From NCBI RefSeq assembly GCF_000599865.1, contig NZ_JHAC01000018.1, positions 1 to 59,912 on the forward strand: a stretch of DNA of 59,912 nt, in the 5' to 3' direction. Source of the stretch: Deinococcus phoenicis (GTDB lineage: Bacteria; Deinococcota; Deinococci; Deinococcales; Deinococcaceae). How positions within the stretch are numbered: position 1 is the stretch's first letter; each line of letters opens with the position of its first letter. Below, one piece after another: positions 1 to 15,510 of this stretch. Both the position numbers and the translations under genes were made by a program. The notes beneath the pieces were generated by a model. The model was not told the origin of the DNA, did no database searches, and saw only the letters and a program-made list of their open reading frames with translations.

Positions 1-35
1 TGGGAGTACGGCCTCATACCCCACCTTACGCCTCC

Positions 36-60
36 GGCAACCTTTCTGCGCCCCGCCCTA
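36..60 (-). repeat. Fragment of palindromic repeat element B
   Basis: Read on the minus strand, these 25 nt are identical to 28086-28110, the left end of the complete element B copy. The match begins at the element's terminal TAG (58-60), which is also the stop codon of the GNAT gene. Beyond position 36 the similarity stops: the second arm of the first hairpin is absent and the last 35 nt to the window edge are unrelated. This is therefore a truncated or rearranged copy. Confidence 0.7.
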
Positions 61-789
61 ACGTGCTGTTCCCCGGTTCCGCCAATACCCCGGCGTTTCC
101 AGAGCCGGCAGGAGCGCCAGAGTGTCCCTTCCCGCCCGCTCGGCCAGGGCTTCTGCTTCCCGCGCAGCACGGCTCTGGCCCAGCCACGCGCTCCAGTACG
201 CGCGCAGAGTGCCGGTGACGAGGGCGGTGGGCACCGTGGCCGCGCCGTCCAGCGGGTGATACAGCAGGTCGAGGTCGGTCAGCGGACCCCCGTCCGGGCC
301 GCCCACCGGTTGCCAGTAGGGCACGTCCACCGTGCGGTACCCCAGGGCGTGCAGCGCCCGCCGCCGCGTGACCGGGTCCGTGCCCGTCCGGGCCTCGGCC
401 TCGCGGTCCCCGGCATCCTGTCGCCCGGCAAAGACGCTGTCGGCGAACAGTCCGGCCAGCCCGCGTTCACGGACTTCCGCCAGTCTCGCCGCCTGCAGGG
501 CGTGGCCGAGGCCCTGGCCGCGCGCTTCCGGGGCGACCGCCACAAAGGAGCTGAAGGCCGCTTCCGGCAGCAGGTGAAAGACCGTGCCGCCCAGCACCCG
601 GCCCTCCGCGTCCTGGGCGACCAGAATGCGGTCCTCGCGCGGCCCACCGCCTCCGCCCGCCACGAGATGCGGGAAGGCGGAAGGGGGAATCAGCATGTCG
701 GGGGCGTAATAACTCCGGGCCTGAATCTGCCCGAAGGCGGCCAGGGCGGGGTCATGCGGGTCGGTGACGCGGCGGACGGTCACGGTCAT
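58..789 (-). CDS. GNAT family N-acetyltransferase
   Basis: Predicted 243-residue acetyl-CoA-dependent N-acetyltransferase, substrate unknown. The central part carries the GNAT acetyl-CoA loop: [16 protein letters not shown] fits the R/Q-x-x-G-x-G/A motif, preceded by a GGTVF beta-strand segment. The start is the ATG at 787-789: a TACCTT -10 box on the minus strand (796-801) lies 6 nt upstream with no Shine-Dalgarno, so the mRNA is probably leaderless. Upstream in-frame codons run into the glnS promoter and were rejected. It is divergent from glnS. The TAG stop lies inside the terminus of a repeat element B fragment. Confidence 0.8.
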   Translation of the reverse strand: MTVTVRRVTDPHDPALAAFGQIQARSYYAPDMLIPPSAFPHLVAGGGGGPREDRILVAQDAEGRVLGGTVFHLLPEAAFSSFVAVAPEARGQGLGHALQAARLAEVRERGLAGLFADSVFAGRQDAGDREAEARTGTDPVTRRRALHALGYRTVDVPYWQPVGGPDGGPLTDLDLLYHPLDGAATVPTALVTGTLRAYWSAWLGQSRAAREAEALAERAGRDTLALLPALETPGYWRNRGTAR

Positions 790-795
790 GGGGGC

Positions 796-840
796 AAGGT
801 AGCGCCCGCTTCCCGGCAGGGCATGAGGGCGGCGTATCCT
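796..840. promoter_or_regulatory. Divergent leaderless promoters of GNAT gene and glnS
   Basis: Minus-strand TACCTT (796-801) lies 6 nt before the GNAT ATG. Plus-strand TATCCT (835-840) lies 7 nt before the glnS ATG at 848. Neither gene has a ribosome binding site. No clear -35 boxes are seen. Confidence 0.6.
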
Positions 841-847
841 GACCGCT

Positions 848-3304
<2,457 letters not shown>

Positions 3305-3311
3305 CCCCGTC

Positions 3312-3353
3312 AAAACCCCCGCCCCACCCCGGCTGGAGGTGGGGCGGGGGGTT
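3312..3353. terminator. Bidirectional terminator, glnS / secreted protein gene
   Basis: Near-perfect GC-rich hairpin: AACCCCCGCCCCACC (3314-3328) pairs with GGTGGGGCGGGGGGTT (3338-3353). It has A residues on the left and T residues on the right, between convergent genes, so it can serve both. Confidence 0.8.
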
Positions 3354-3367
3354 GTCCTGCCTGGGCG

Positions 3368-3979
3368 TTACGACCCGGAGCGGACGGCGCGCAGCGTGCC
3401 TTTCCCGGCGTCCAGCGTGATGGCCGTCCAGGGGGGTGTGCTCTCGCTGGCCTTGATGGTGAGGGTCAGGGGCTTGTTCACGTTGTATCTGGCGGTCTGG
3501 GTGCGGGCGTCCCTGAACACCCAGCCGCTCACGCCGCCCGGCTGCGTGAAGGTGGCCGAGGCGTCCCCGATGGCGCTTTTCATCTCTCGCAGCAGCGCCG
3601 TGCCGGGTTTGGTCCCGTCGCTGGTGTCGGTGATGCTCAGGACGCCCGGCTGGCGGAGGTCCACGGCGTACAGGCCCCAGACCTGCCCGAACGCGCTGCC
3701 CGCCGGAAAGACCGAGAGCGCCTCCCGCAGGGTCTTCCCGCTGACATTCAGGATCCTGCCGTTGTCGGTGACCTTGAGGGTGCCGCACTTGAAGGTGTAG
3801 GGCGCGTTCAGGGAAGCCGTCTGGCCGCTTGCCTGCACGGTCAGCGTGCCGGAGTCGTCGATCTGTACGGTGGAGCACTTCGCGCCGGGCACCTGTTGCA
3901 CCGCCTGCGCGAAGGCAGGGGCACTGAGGGCGGCGGCGTTGAAGGTAACGGCCAGGGTCAACCAGGAAGACAGTTTCAC
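3368..3979 (-). CDS. Secreted protein of unknown function
   Basis: Predicted 203-residue exported protein. The N-terminus is a Sec signal peptide (Lys then a hydrophobic stretch, ending in an Ala-rich APAFA cleavage region near residue 24). The mature part is rich in Thr, Ser, Gly and Val and looks beta-rich, with two cysteines (in AKCST and FKCGT) that could form a disulfide. No family recognised. The GTG start at 3977-3979 sits 6 nt after a minus-strand TAGAGT -10 box, which supports a leaderless GTG. It is divergent from the amino-acid binding protein gene and convergent with glnS. Confidence 0.75.
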   Translation of the reverse strand: MKLSSWLTLAVTFNAAALSAPAFAQAVQQVPGAKCSTVQIDDSGTLTVQASGQTASLNAPYTFKCGTLKVTDNGRILNVSGKTLREALSVFPAGSAFGQVWGLYAVDLRQPGVLSITDTSDGTKPGTALLREMKSAIGDASATFTQPGGVSGWVFRDARTQTARYNVNKPLTLTIKASESTPPWTAITLDAGKGTLRAVRSGS

Positions 3980-4102
3980 CGGGGCACTCTAGGTTCCGTT
4001 TCTGGCCGCAGCATGAGCGCAACTGGCATACACCGGCCCCGTGGAGACGCAAAAGGGTTCTCCCTTCACCCCCGCGTCAGCCACCTGCGCTACCCTCCCC
4101 TG

Positions 4103-4861
<759 letters not shown>

Positions 4862-4897
4862 CCGCAGACCAGTAAGGGCAGGCAAGTAAAGGCAGCG

Positions 4898-4924
4898 GGG
4901 TGAGGACAGGGCGCCTTCTCACCC
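4898..4924. terminator. Weak hairpin between convergent genes
   Basis: GGGTGAG (4898-4904) pairs with CTCACCC (4918-4924) in the gap between the substrate-binding protein gene and the convergent TPR gene. No clear T-run follows on either strand, so termination here is only suggested. Confidence 0.35.
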
Positions 4925-4936
4925 TCTGCCCTCAGC

Positions 4937-6340
<1,404 letters not shown>

Positions 6341-6507
6341 CCCTCAGGATAGCGCGGGCGGGCCGGGGGCGGTTCTCGTCCGCCCCGCCTGGTCCGGCGC
6401 CGGTACCCGCGTCCCCTGGAGACCGGCCGGGAACGTCGGGGCGGCATGTTCTGTGCTGTGTTCACGGAATCTTAAGCCTGTGTGTGACACTGCCTACGCG
6501 TACACAT

Positions 6508-6528
6508 CTTGAGTCTGGTACACTCAAG
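6508..6528. promoter_or_regulatory. HAIR operator (HspR site) over the ftsH promoter
   Basis: Perfect inverted repeat CTTGAGT (6508-6514), 7-nt spacer, ACTCAAG (6522-6528). This equals the HspR-associated inverted repeat consensus CTTGAGT-N7-ACTCAAG exactly. It encloses an extended -10 sequence TGG-TACACT (6516-6524), so a bound repressor would block RNA polymerase. HspR is a known negative regulator of heat-shock genes in D. radiodurans; that it controls this gene is inferred. Confidence 0.85.
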
Positions 6529-6571
6529 TCCGGTGGGGCGGGTGCCGTCCCAATCGTTCTATTTCTCCCGT

Positions 6572-8443
<1,872 letters not shown>

Positions 8444-8468
8444 AGCGTAAAGCCAGTTTCTGTTCTCG

Positions 8469-8498
8469 GGGCGGGCCTTCCGGTGGGGAGGCCCGCCC
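8469..8498 (+). terminator. ftsH terminator
   Basis: Perfect 10-bp stem GGGCGGGCCT (8469-8478) / AGGCCCGCCC (8489-8498) 25 nt after the ftsH stop, followed by the weakly T-rich TGCTTGT. Confidence 0.7.
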
Positions 8499-8562
8499 TG
8501 CTTGTGGGTGCCCTGGTGGCTCCGGGTGGCCTTTCCTGCCCCGGTCCGCAGTACCCTGAGCC

Positions 8563-9102
8563 ATGACCGGATCCGATCCCCAGCCGGGCTTCCCGGCGGC
8601 CACGCCTGCGCGCGGCAAGGCCTACACGGGCGAAGGCGTGACCGTGTATTTCGACGCGCCGCGCTGCATCCATGTCGCCAATTGCGTCAGGGGGCTGCCC
8701 CACGTGTTCAGGCCCAAAGAGCGGCCCTGGGTGCAGGCCGGGAACGCCCCCGCCGAGCAGATCGCGGCGGTGGTCCGCACCTGCCCGACCGGGGCGCTGC
8801 ACTACGTGCTGGAGGGCGGCCCCGCCGAGGTGCCCGACCAGCCCACCACCATCACGCCGGTCACCGACGGCCCCCTGAACATCCGGGGTGATCTGGTGAT
8901 CCGGACCCCGGACGGCGAGGTGCGCGAGGTCCGGGCGGCGCTGTGCCGCTGCGGGGCCAGCGGGAACAAACCCTTTTGCGACGGCACCCATGCCAAGATC
9001 GGCTGGAAGAGTGGGGGAGAGGCGCCCCGCAGCCAGCGCGGCGACGGCCACCCGGAAGCCGGCCAGCGGGCGGACGGGGCGCGCGAGTCGGGCGAGACCT
9101 AG
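8563..9102 (+). CDS. YjdI-like 4Fe-4S mono-cluster plus CDGSH iron-sulfur protein
   Basis: Predicted cytoplasmic iron-sulfur protein of 179 residues. The N-terminal part (about 15-90) matches the YjdI/Fer4_19 type with Cys residues in CIHVANCVRG and in VVRTCPTGAL. The C-terminal part holds a CDGSH-type cluster site, CRCGASGNKPFCDGTH, with the C-x-C ... C-D-G-x-H pattern. The tail is hydrophilic. The ATG at 8563 follows a TACCCT -10 box by 6 nt. The pdp gene starts 24 nt downstream with its own -10 box. A redox or cluster-transfer role is inferred; no partner enzyme is encoded next to it. Confidence 0.88.
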   Translation: MTGSDPQPGFPAATPARGKAYTGEGVTVYFDAPRCIHVANCVRGLPHVFRPKERPWVQAGNAPAEQIAAVVRTCPTGALHYVLEGGPAEVPDQPTTITPVTDGPLNIRGDLVIRTPDGEVREVRAALCRCGASGNKPFCDGTHAKIGWKSGGEAPRSQRGDGHPEAGQRADGARESGET

Positions 9103-9126
9103 CCCCGGTCCGGCCTAGACTGCCGT

Positions 9127-10434
<1,308 letters not shown>

Positions 10435-10516
10435 GGACATCGAGCGGCCGTCTGGGAGGGGGAGCCGCGCAGAGCCGCTCCGCCCGGACAGGTGCGGGAT
10501 GCGGTATAGAGCGGGC

Positions 10517-11416
10517 ATGGCCCTTCCCAACGCCACCCTGACCGCCCTTCCCGGTTTCCGCGTGGGGCACTGGACCGACGCCGTGGGCCGGACCGGCTGC
10601 ACCGTGATTCTCTGCCCGGATGCGGGCGCGGTGGCCTCCGCGAGTTTCCTGGGGCCGAGTCCCGGCACCCGTGAGGGCGTGCTGCTCGCCCCCGGGAAGA
10701 AGGTGGAGCGTGTCCACGCCCTGCTGCTGACGGGCGGGAGTGCCTTCGGCCTCGCGGCGGCGGCGGGCGTGGTGCGCGTGCTGGAGGAACGCGGCGTGGG
10801 CCACGAGACGCCCTGGGCGCGCGTGCCGATTGTCCCGGCGGCCGTGATCTACGACCTGGGCGTGGGCGACCCGGGAGCCAGACCCGGCGAGCGGGAAGGG
10901 GAAGCGGCGGCGCGGGCGGCCTCGGCTGATCCGGTGCCGCGTGGCCGGGTGGGTGCAGGCACGGGCGCGACGGCGGGCAAGTACCTGGGTGCCGGCGCGG
11001 TGCCGGGCGGCCTGGGCAGCGTGTGCCTGGAGCGGCACGGCGTCCGCGTGGGGGCACTGGCGGTGGTCAATCCGATCGGGGACGTGCTGGACGAATCAGG
11101 CGGCGTGCTGGCCGGGCCGGGCGTGGGGCCGGGTGCTGGCGCCTTCACGCCCGGCGAGGTGGAAAACACCACCCTGGTCGCCGTCGTCACCGAACACACC
11201 CTGACCAAGGCCGAGGCCCACCGCTTTGCCGACGCCGCCCAGACCGCGCTGGGGCGCGTCATTGCCCCCAGCCACACCTTCTGGGACGGCGACAGCGCCT
11301 TCATGCTGAGCAGTTGCACCTTGCCGCCCGCCGATCCCCTGCTGCTGGGGGCGCTGGTGCAGGAGGCCGTGTGCGCGGCGGTGCGCGACGCGGTGCGGAT
11401 GTCGAGAGTGGGTTGA
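10517..11416 (+). CDS. P1 family peptidase (DmpA/S58-like)
   Basis: Member of the self-processing N-terminal-nucleophile P1/S58 family (DmpA, BapA), predicted to act as an aminopeptidase; 299 residues. It opens with GFRVGHWTDAVGRTGCTVIL and contains the glycine-rich GGSAFGLAAAAGV segment, both typical. The VENTTLVAVVTEHTLTKAEA stretch holds the Asn-Thr pair at which family members of this size are expected to cleave themselves and expose the nucleophile; that assignment is inferred. The ATG at 10517 follows TATAGA by 6 nt. The Nudix pair starts 13 nt after the stop. Confidence 0.85.
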   Translation: MALPNATLTALPGFRVGHWTDAVGRTGCTVILCPDAGAVASASFLGPSPGTREGVLLAPGKKVERVHALLLTGGSAFGLAAAAGVVRVLEERGVGHETPWARVPIVPAAVIYDLGVGDPGARPGEREGEAAARAASADPVPRGRVGAGTGATAGKYLGAGAVPGGLGSVCLERHGVRVGALAVVNPIGDVLDESGGVLAGPGVGPGAGAFTPGEVENTTLVAVVTEHTLTKAEAHRFADAAQTALGRVIAPSHTFWDGDSAFMLSSCTLPPADPLLLGALVQEAVCAAVRDAVRMSRVG

Positions 11417-11427
11417 GTAATATACTC
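11415..11427 (+). promoter_or_regulatory. Leaderless promoter with small palindrome, Nudix pair
   Basis: A perfect TAATAT -10 box (11418-11423) lies 6 nt before the ATG at 11430. It sits inside the palindrome GAGTA-ATA-TACTC (11415-11427), which could also be an operator. No convincing -35 box is seen. Confidence 0.55.
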
Positions 11428-11429
11428 AC

Positions 11430-11873
11430 ATGAGTACAAATGACTATGTGCGCGACCTGCGGGCACTGATCGGCACCCGCCCGGTCAACTTCGTGGGCGC
11501 GGCGGGCCTGATCCAGAACGAAGGCGGTCAGGTGCTGCTGCTTCGCCGCGTCGGCGCGGAGCGGTGGGGGCTGGTCACGGGGATCAGCGAACTGGGCGAG
11601 GCGCTGGAAGAGACGCTGCGGCGCGAGATGCGGGAAGAAACCGGCCTGACCCTGCACGGCGCCGAACTGCTGGAGATGCTCAGCCCCGACCGGCTCGTCC
11701 AGGTGGCGAACGGCGACCAGTTCTATTCCTACACGGCGCTGTTTCGCGTGACCGAATGGAGTGGCGACCCGGTGCCGGACGGCGTGGAAATCGCGGAACT
11801 GCGCTTCTTCAAACTGGGCGACCTCCCGCCCCTGACGCGCCTGGGCGAGAAGGCCAGGGAGGTCCTGGCATGA
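11430..11873 (+). CDS. Nudix hydrolase (first of tandem pair)
   Basis: Predicted pyrophosphohydrolase of 147 residues acting on a nucleoside-diphosphate-linked substrate. The Nudix box is complete: GISELGEALEETLRREMREE followed by TGL, with all catalytic glutamates. The ATG at 11430 sits 6 nt after a TAATAT -10 box. The stop overlaps the start of a paralogous Nudix gene by 4 nt (ATGA), so the two are translationally coupled. The N-terminal RDLRALIGTRPVNFVG is shared with the neighbour. Exact substrate unknown; Deinococcus genomes are rich in Nudix enzymes. Confidence 0.92.
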   Translation: MSTNDYVRDLRALIGTRPVNFVGAAGLIQNEGGQVLLLRRVGAERWGLVTGISELGEALEETLRREMREETGLTLHGAELLEMLSPDRLVQVANGDQFYSYTALFRVTEWSGDPVPDGVEIAELRFFKLGDLPPLTRLGEKAREVLA

Positions 11874-12328
11874 CCGCGCCCAACTCTGTCCGCGACCTGC
11901 GGCGCCTGGTCGGGCCGCGCCCGGTGAACTGGGTGGGCGTCTGCGCGCTGGTGGTGAATGCGGCGGGCGAGGTGCTGTTGCAGCGGCGCACCGACACGGG
12001 CGGCTGGGGAACGCTGGGCGGGATCGCGGAACTGGGGGAGGCGCTGGAAGACACCCTGCGGCGCGAACTGCGGGAGGAAGCGGGCCTCACGCCGCGCGGG
12101 GCCGAGCTGCTGACCGTGGTGAGCGGCCCCGGCACCTTCCAGAAGCTGCCGAACGGCGACGAGTTCTATCAGGTCACGGCGGTCTACCTGGTCCGCGACT
12201 GGACCGGCGTCCCCGAGGCGGACGGGGAAGAGGGCGTGGAGCTGCGCTTCTTCCCGTTGGACGCGCTGCCTGACCGCCTCGGTCCGGTGGACAGGCAGGC
12301 GCTGGTGCGGCTGCGGCACCGGACCTGA
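11870..12328 (+). CDS. Nudix hydrolase (second of tandem pair)
   Basis: Second Nudix hydrolase, 152 residues, clearly a duplicate of the preceding one: both start with an RDLR-RLxGxRPVNxVG segment and both Nudix boxes begin GI-ELGEALE-TLRRE. The box here ends LREEAGL and keeps the catalytic REx2EE core. The ATG at 11870 overlaps the TGA of the first gene, giving a two-gene operon. Sequence divergence outside the box suggests a different substrate. It converges with the downstream GNAT gene 30 bp away. Confidence 0.92.
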   Translation: MTAPNSVRDLRRLVGPRPVNWVGVCALVVNAAGEVLLQRRTDTGGWGTLGGIAELGEALEDTLRRELREEAGLTPRGAELLTVVSGPGTFQKLPNGDEFYQVTAVYLVRDWTGVPEADGEEGVELRFFPLDALPDRLGPVDRQALVRLRHRT

Positions 12329-12358
12329 CGGGGCAGCCCGCCGCCACACCTGTCCCGC

Positions 12359-13102
12359 TCAGTCCTCCTGCGTGAAGGTCAGCCGCATGCCGGCCAGCCC
12401 GAAACCGGCACGGCACACGTTGCGTTCGCTGGCGCTGCCGGGCGTCACGAACACGCTTGCCAGGTCTGCCCCCGCCGCTGCCGCTTGCCGCAACCGCGCG
12501 GCCAGGAGGGCCATCTGTGCCCCCCGGCCCCGAAACTCGGGCAGCGTGGAGCTGCCGTGCAGCGCCGCAACGCCGTTCTGAAGACTGAGGGCCGCCGTGG
12601 CCGCGGGCTGACCGTCCACCCGCGCCACGAGGCGGCGGGTGCCGGGTGCCTGCCCGACCAGCCGCATGATCCTGCCGGTGCCTGGCCCGAAGCCCTGCGC
12701 GGACAGCGCCGCCCAGACGGTCACGTCCGGTTCTTCACGGATCTCCAGGGCCGGCTCTGGGGGAAGCGAAGTGAGGCCGTGCGTGTAGACGTGCAGGACG
12801 GTAGCCAGCGTGTAGCCCCTGGAGCGCAGCCGGGGCAGCAGGGTCGGCGCGGCGTGCGACAGGAGATGAAGGACTGCGGGCTGCCCGTGCGCGGCGCTGA
12901 AGGCTTCAAAGGCGATCAGGTCGGCCTCGGTCGGTGGGCCGCTCCCGTCGTGCCAGGCGGTATTGACCGGCAGACCCGGTCCGGCAGACACGGCCACCAG
13001 CGGCCCGAAGCGCGCCGCCGCCCCGACCACCCCGTACCGCGCATGGCCCGCCGCTTCCGCCCGGGCAAGACGTGACAGCAGGGCACTGGGTTGGGGGGTC
13101 AT
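12359..13102 (-). CDS. GNAT family N-acetyltransferase
   Basis: Predicted 247-residue acetyltransferase. The acetyl-CoA motif is in the C-terminal half: LPEFRGRGAQMALLAARLRQA, preceded by a GSSTLP strand. The N-terminal half resembles a degenerate GNAT fold, as in two-domain members. The ATG at 13100-13102 was chosen because a minus-strand TACGCT -10 box lies 7 nt upstream. An in-frame extension to 13306 exists, but it uses TTA, TCA and ACA codons and is rich in Cys, Trp and Ser, unlike neighbouring genes, so it was rejected. Substrate unknown. Confidence 0.8.
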   Translation of the reverse strand: MTPQPSALLSRLARAEAAGHARYGVVGAAARFGPLVAVSAGPGLPVNTAWHDGSGPPTEADLIAFEAFSAAHGQPAVLHLLSHAAPTLLPRLRSRGYTLATVLHVYTHGLTSLPPEPALEIREEPDVTVWAALSAQGFGPGTGRIMRLVGQAPGTRRLVARVDGQPAATAALSLQNGVAALHGSSTLPEFRGRGAQMALLAARLRQAAAAGADLASVFVTPGSASERNVCRAGFGLAGMRLTFTQED

Positions 13103-13285
13103 GCCGCCAGCGTACCCGGAACTCTTGCCCGCAGCTGAACTGTGGACGAACTTCCACTGCGAAGAACACGCGTCCACCGGCTCTCCCTTGAGTAAAGTTT
13201 GCCAGCCTGAACACCAGCCAGGAGCCGAAGACCCGCGTTCCGGGCGTGTGGATGCCAGTTTCTGGCCGTCTTTCGCCTGCATAAT
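13103..13285. other. Non-coding intergenic stretch with several short hairpins
   Basis: No convincing gene. On the minus strand it contains GCCAG-AAA-CTGGC, a CCCG...CGGG hairpin just beside it, and an AAGAC...GTCTT pair enclosing both, so it could fold into a small multibranched RNA. A lone HAIR half-site CTTGAGT occurs at 13188-13194 without a partner. Confidence 0.3.
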
Positions 13286-13314
13286 TTGACTTCTCCTGCA
13301 TCCCACGCTATCCT
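13286..13314 (+). promoter_or_regulatory. Strong sigma-70-type promoter
   Basis: TTGACT (13286-13291), a 17-nt spacer, and TATCCT (13309-13314). The expected start is near 13321, only about 5 nt before a terminator hairpin and about 75 nt before the DUF418 ATG. Confidence 0.6.
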
Positions 13315-13325
13315 TTTTGACATCA

Positions 13326-13347
13326 CCGCCCGAGAGGCGGCTTTTTT
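13326..13347 (+). terminator. Intrinsic terminator just after a promoter
   Basis: CCGCC (13326-13330), loop CGAGA, GGCGG (13336-13340), C, then six T residues (13342-13347). No plus-strand gene precedes it; the only visible source of transcripts is the promoter at 13286-13314. Confidence 0.7.
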
Positions 13348-13394
13348 ATTGTCCCGGGTGCTTGCCCCCGTGCGTCACGCGCTAGCCTGAGCGC

Positions 13395-14570
<1,176 letters not shown>

Positions 14571-14585
14571 CGGCGTACCCCCGGT

Positions 14586-15386
14586 ATGGAATTCCGCCTG
14601 CATCCCGAGATCATCCACACCGCCGAGGCCAGTGGTGCCCGCCTGGAGGTCACCGAGTTCGACCCCCGGCCCACCGAGCGCCCCCTGGAAGGCTTTTTTC
14701 AGCCGCTCCAGCGCCCGGCCCGCTGGCGGCAACTGGCCCTGCATCTGGACGGGGGCGCGGCGGTCCTCGAACCCGGCGCCCTCCAGTACCTGCGCGGCGA
14801 GATCGAGATGCAGGCGGCGGTGACGGGTGCCGGCAGCGGTGGCGGCGGTCTGGGCGGCCTCCTGCGCGGCGCGGTGACGGCGGCGGCCACCGGCGAGAGC
14901 CTCTTCAAGACCGCCTACCGGGGGTCGGGCGTGATCTACACCGAGCCGACCCGCCTGCACCTGCTGCTGGGCGAGCTGCGCGGCGAGGACCTGATCGTGG
15001 ACGACGGCGCGTTCGTGGCCTGCGCGGGCAACGTCACCGTGGGCCGGCACGTGAACAAGGGTGTGGCCGCGATGCTGGGCAGCGGCGAGGGCCGGGTGCA
15101 GCCCAAACTGAGCGGCTCGGGCGTGTTCGCCCTGCAAAGCCCCGTCCATCCCGGCGAGTTCCAGATTCTGGACCTGAAGGGAGAAACGCTGAAGGTGGAT
15201 GGCAATCTGGTGCTGGCCTACACGGGGGGCCTGGCCTTCAGCGTGGAAAAAAGCGCGCGCGGCCTGCTGGGCAGTGGCCGCACCGGTGAGGGGTACGTGC
15301 AGGTCTACCGGGGCACCGGGCGCGTGTGGCTCACGCCGACCCTGCCGGTTCACGCCCCGGCGGGACCCCTCCTGCCCACGGCCTGA
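14586..15386 (+). CDS. AIM24 family protein
   Basis: 266-residue protein of the AIM24 (TIM-barrel-like mitochondrial biogenesis/DUF124) family, which forms a beta-rich trimeric fold of unknown biochemical role. Supporting segments are [16 protein letters not shown] near the start, the glycine-rich [13 protein letters not shown], and the strands [21 protein letters not shown] and [14 protein letters not shown]. No signal peptide or membrane helix. The ATG at 14586 is 15 nt downstream of the DUF418 stop with a weak TACCCC box, so coupling to that gene is plausible. Confidence 0.85.
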   Translation: MEFRLHPEIIHTAEASGARLEVTEFDPRPTERPLEGFFQPLQRPARWRQLALHLDGGAAVLEPGALQYLRGEIEMQAAVTGAGSGGGGLGGLLRGAVTAAATGESLFKTAYRGSGVIYTEPTRLHLLLGELRGEDLIVDDGAFVACAGNVTVGRHVNKGVAAMLGSGEGRVQPKLSGSGVFALQSPVHPGEFQILDLKGETLKVDGNLVLAYTGGLAFSVEKSARGLLGSGRTGEGYVQVYRGTGRVWLTPTLPVHAPAGPLLPTA

Positions 15387-15510
15387 GCAGGGCCGAGCCG
15401 GCAGGAAGAGGCGCTTTCCGGCGCGGGGGTGGGTAGGCCTCCCGGTCCGCCCTTCATAAATGAGTGCTGATGCTCATTTCTCACGGCGTGGCAGGACAAG
15501 ATAGAGACCC

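Noticed and set aside
13188..13194. Second HAIR site
   Set aside because: Only one half-site CTTGAGT; no ACTCAAG at the required distance.
13103..13306. N-terminal extension of the GNAT gene to 13306, or start at 13282 with a GGAG-like site
   Set aside because: Codon use and Cys/Trp/Ser content differ from real genes here, and the ATG at 13102 has a properly spaced TACGCT -10 box.
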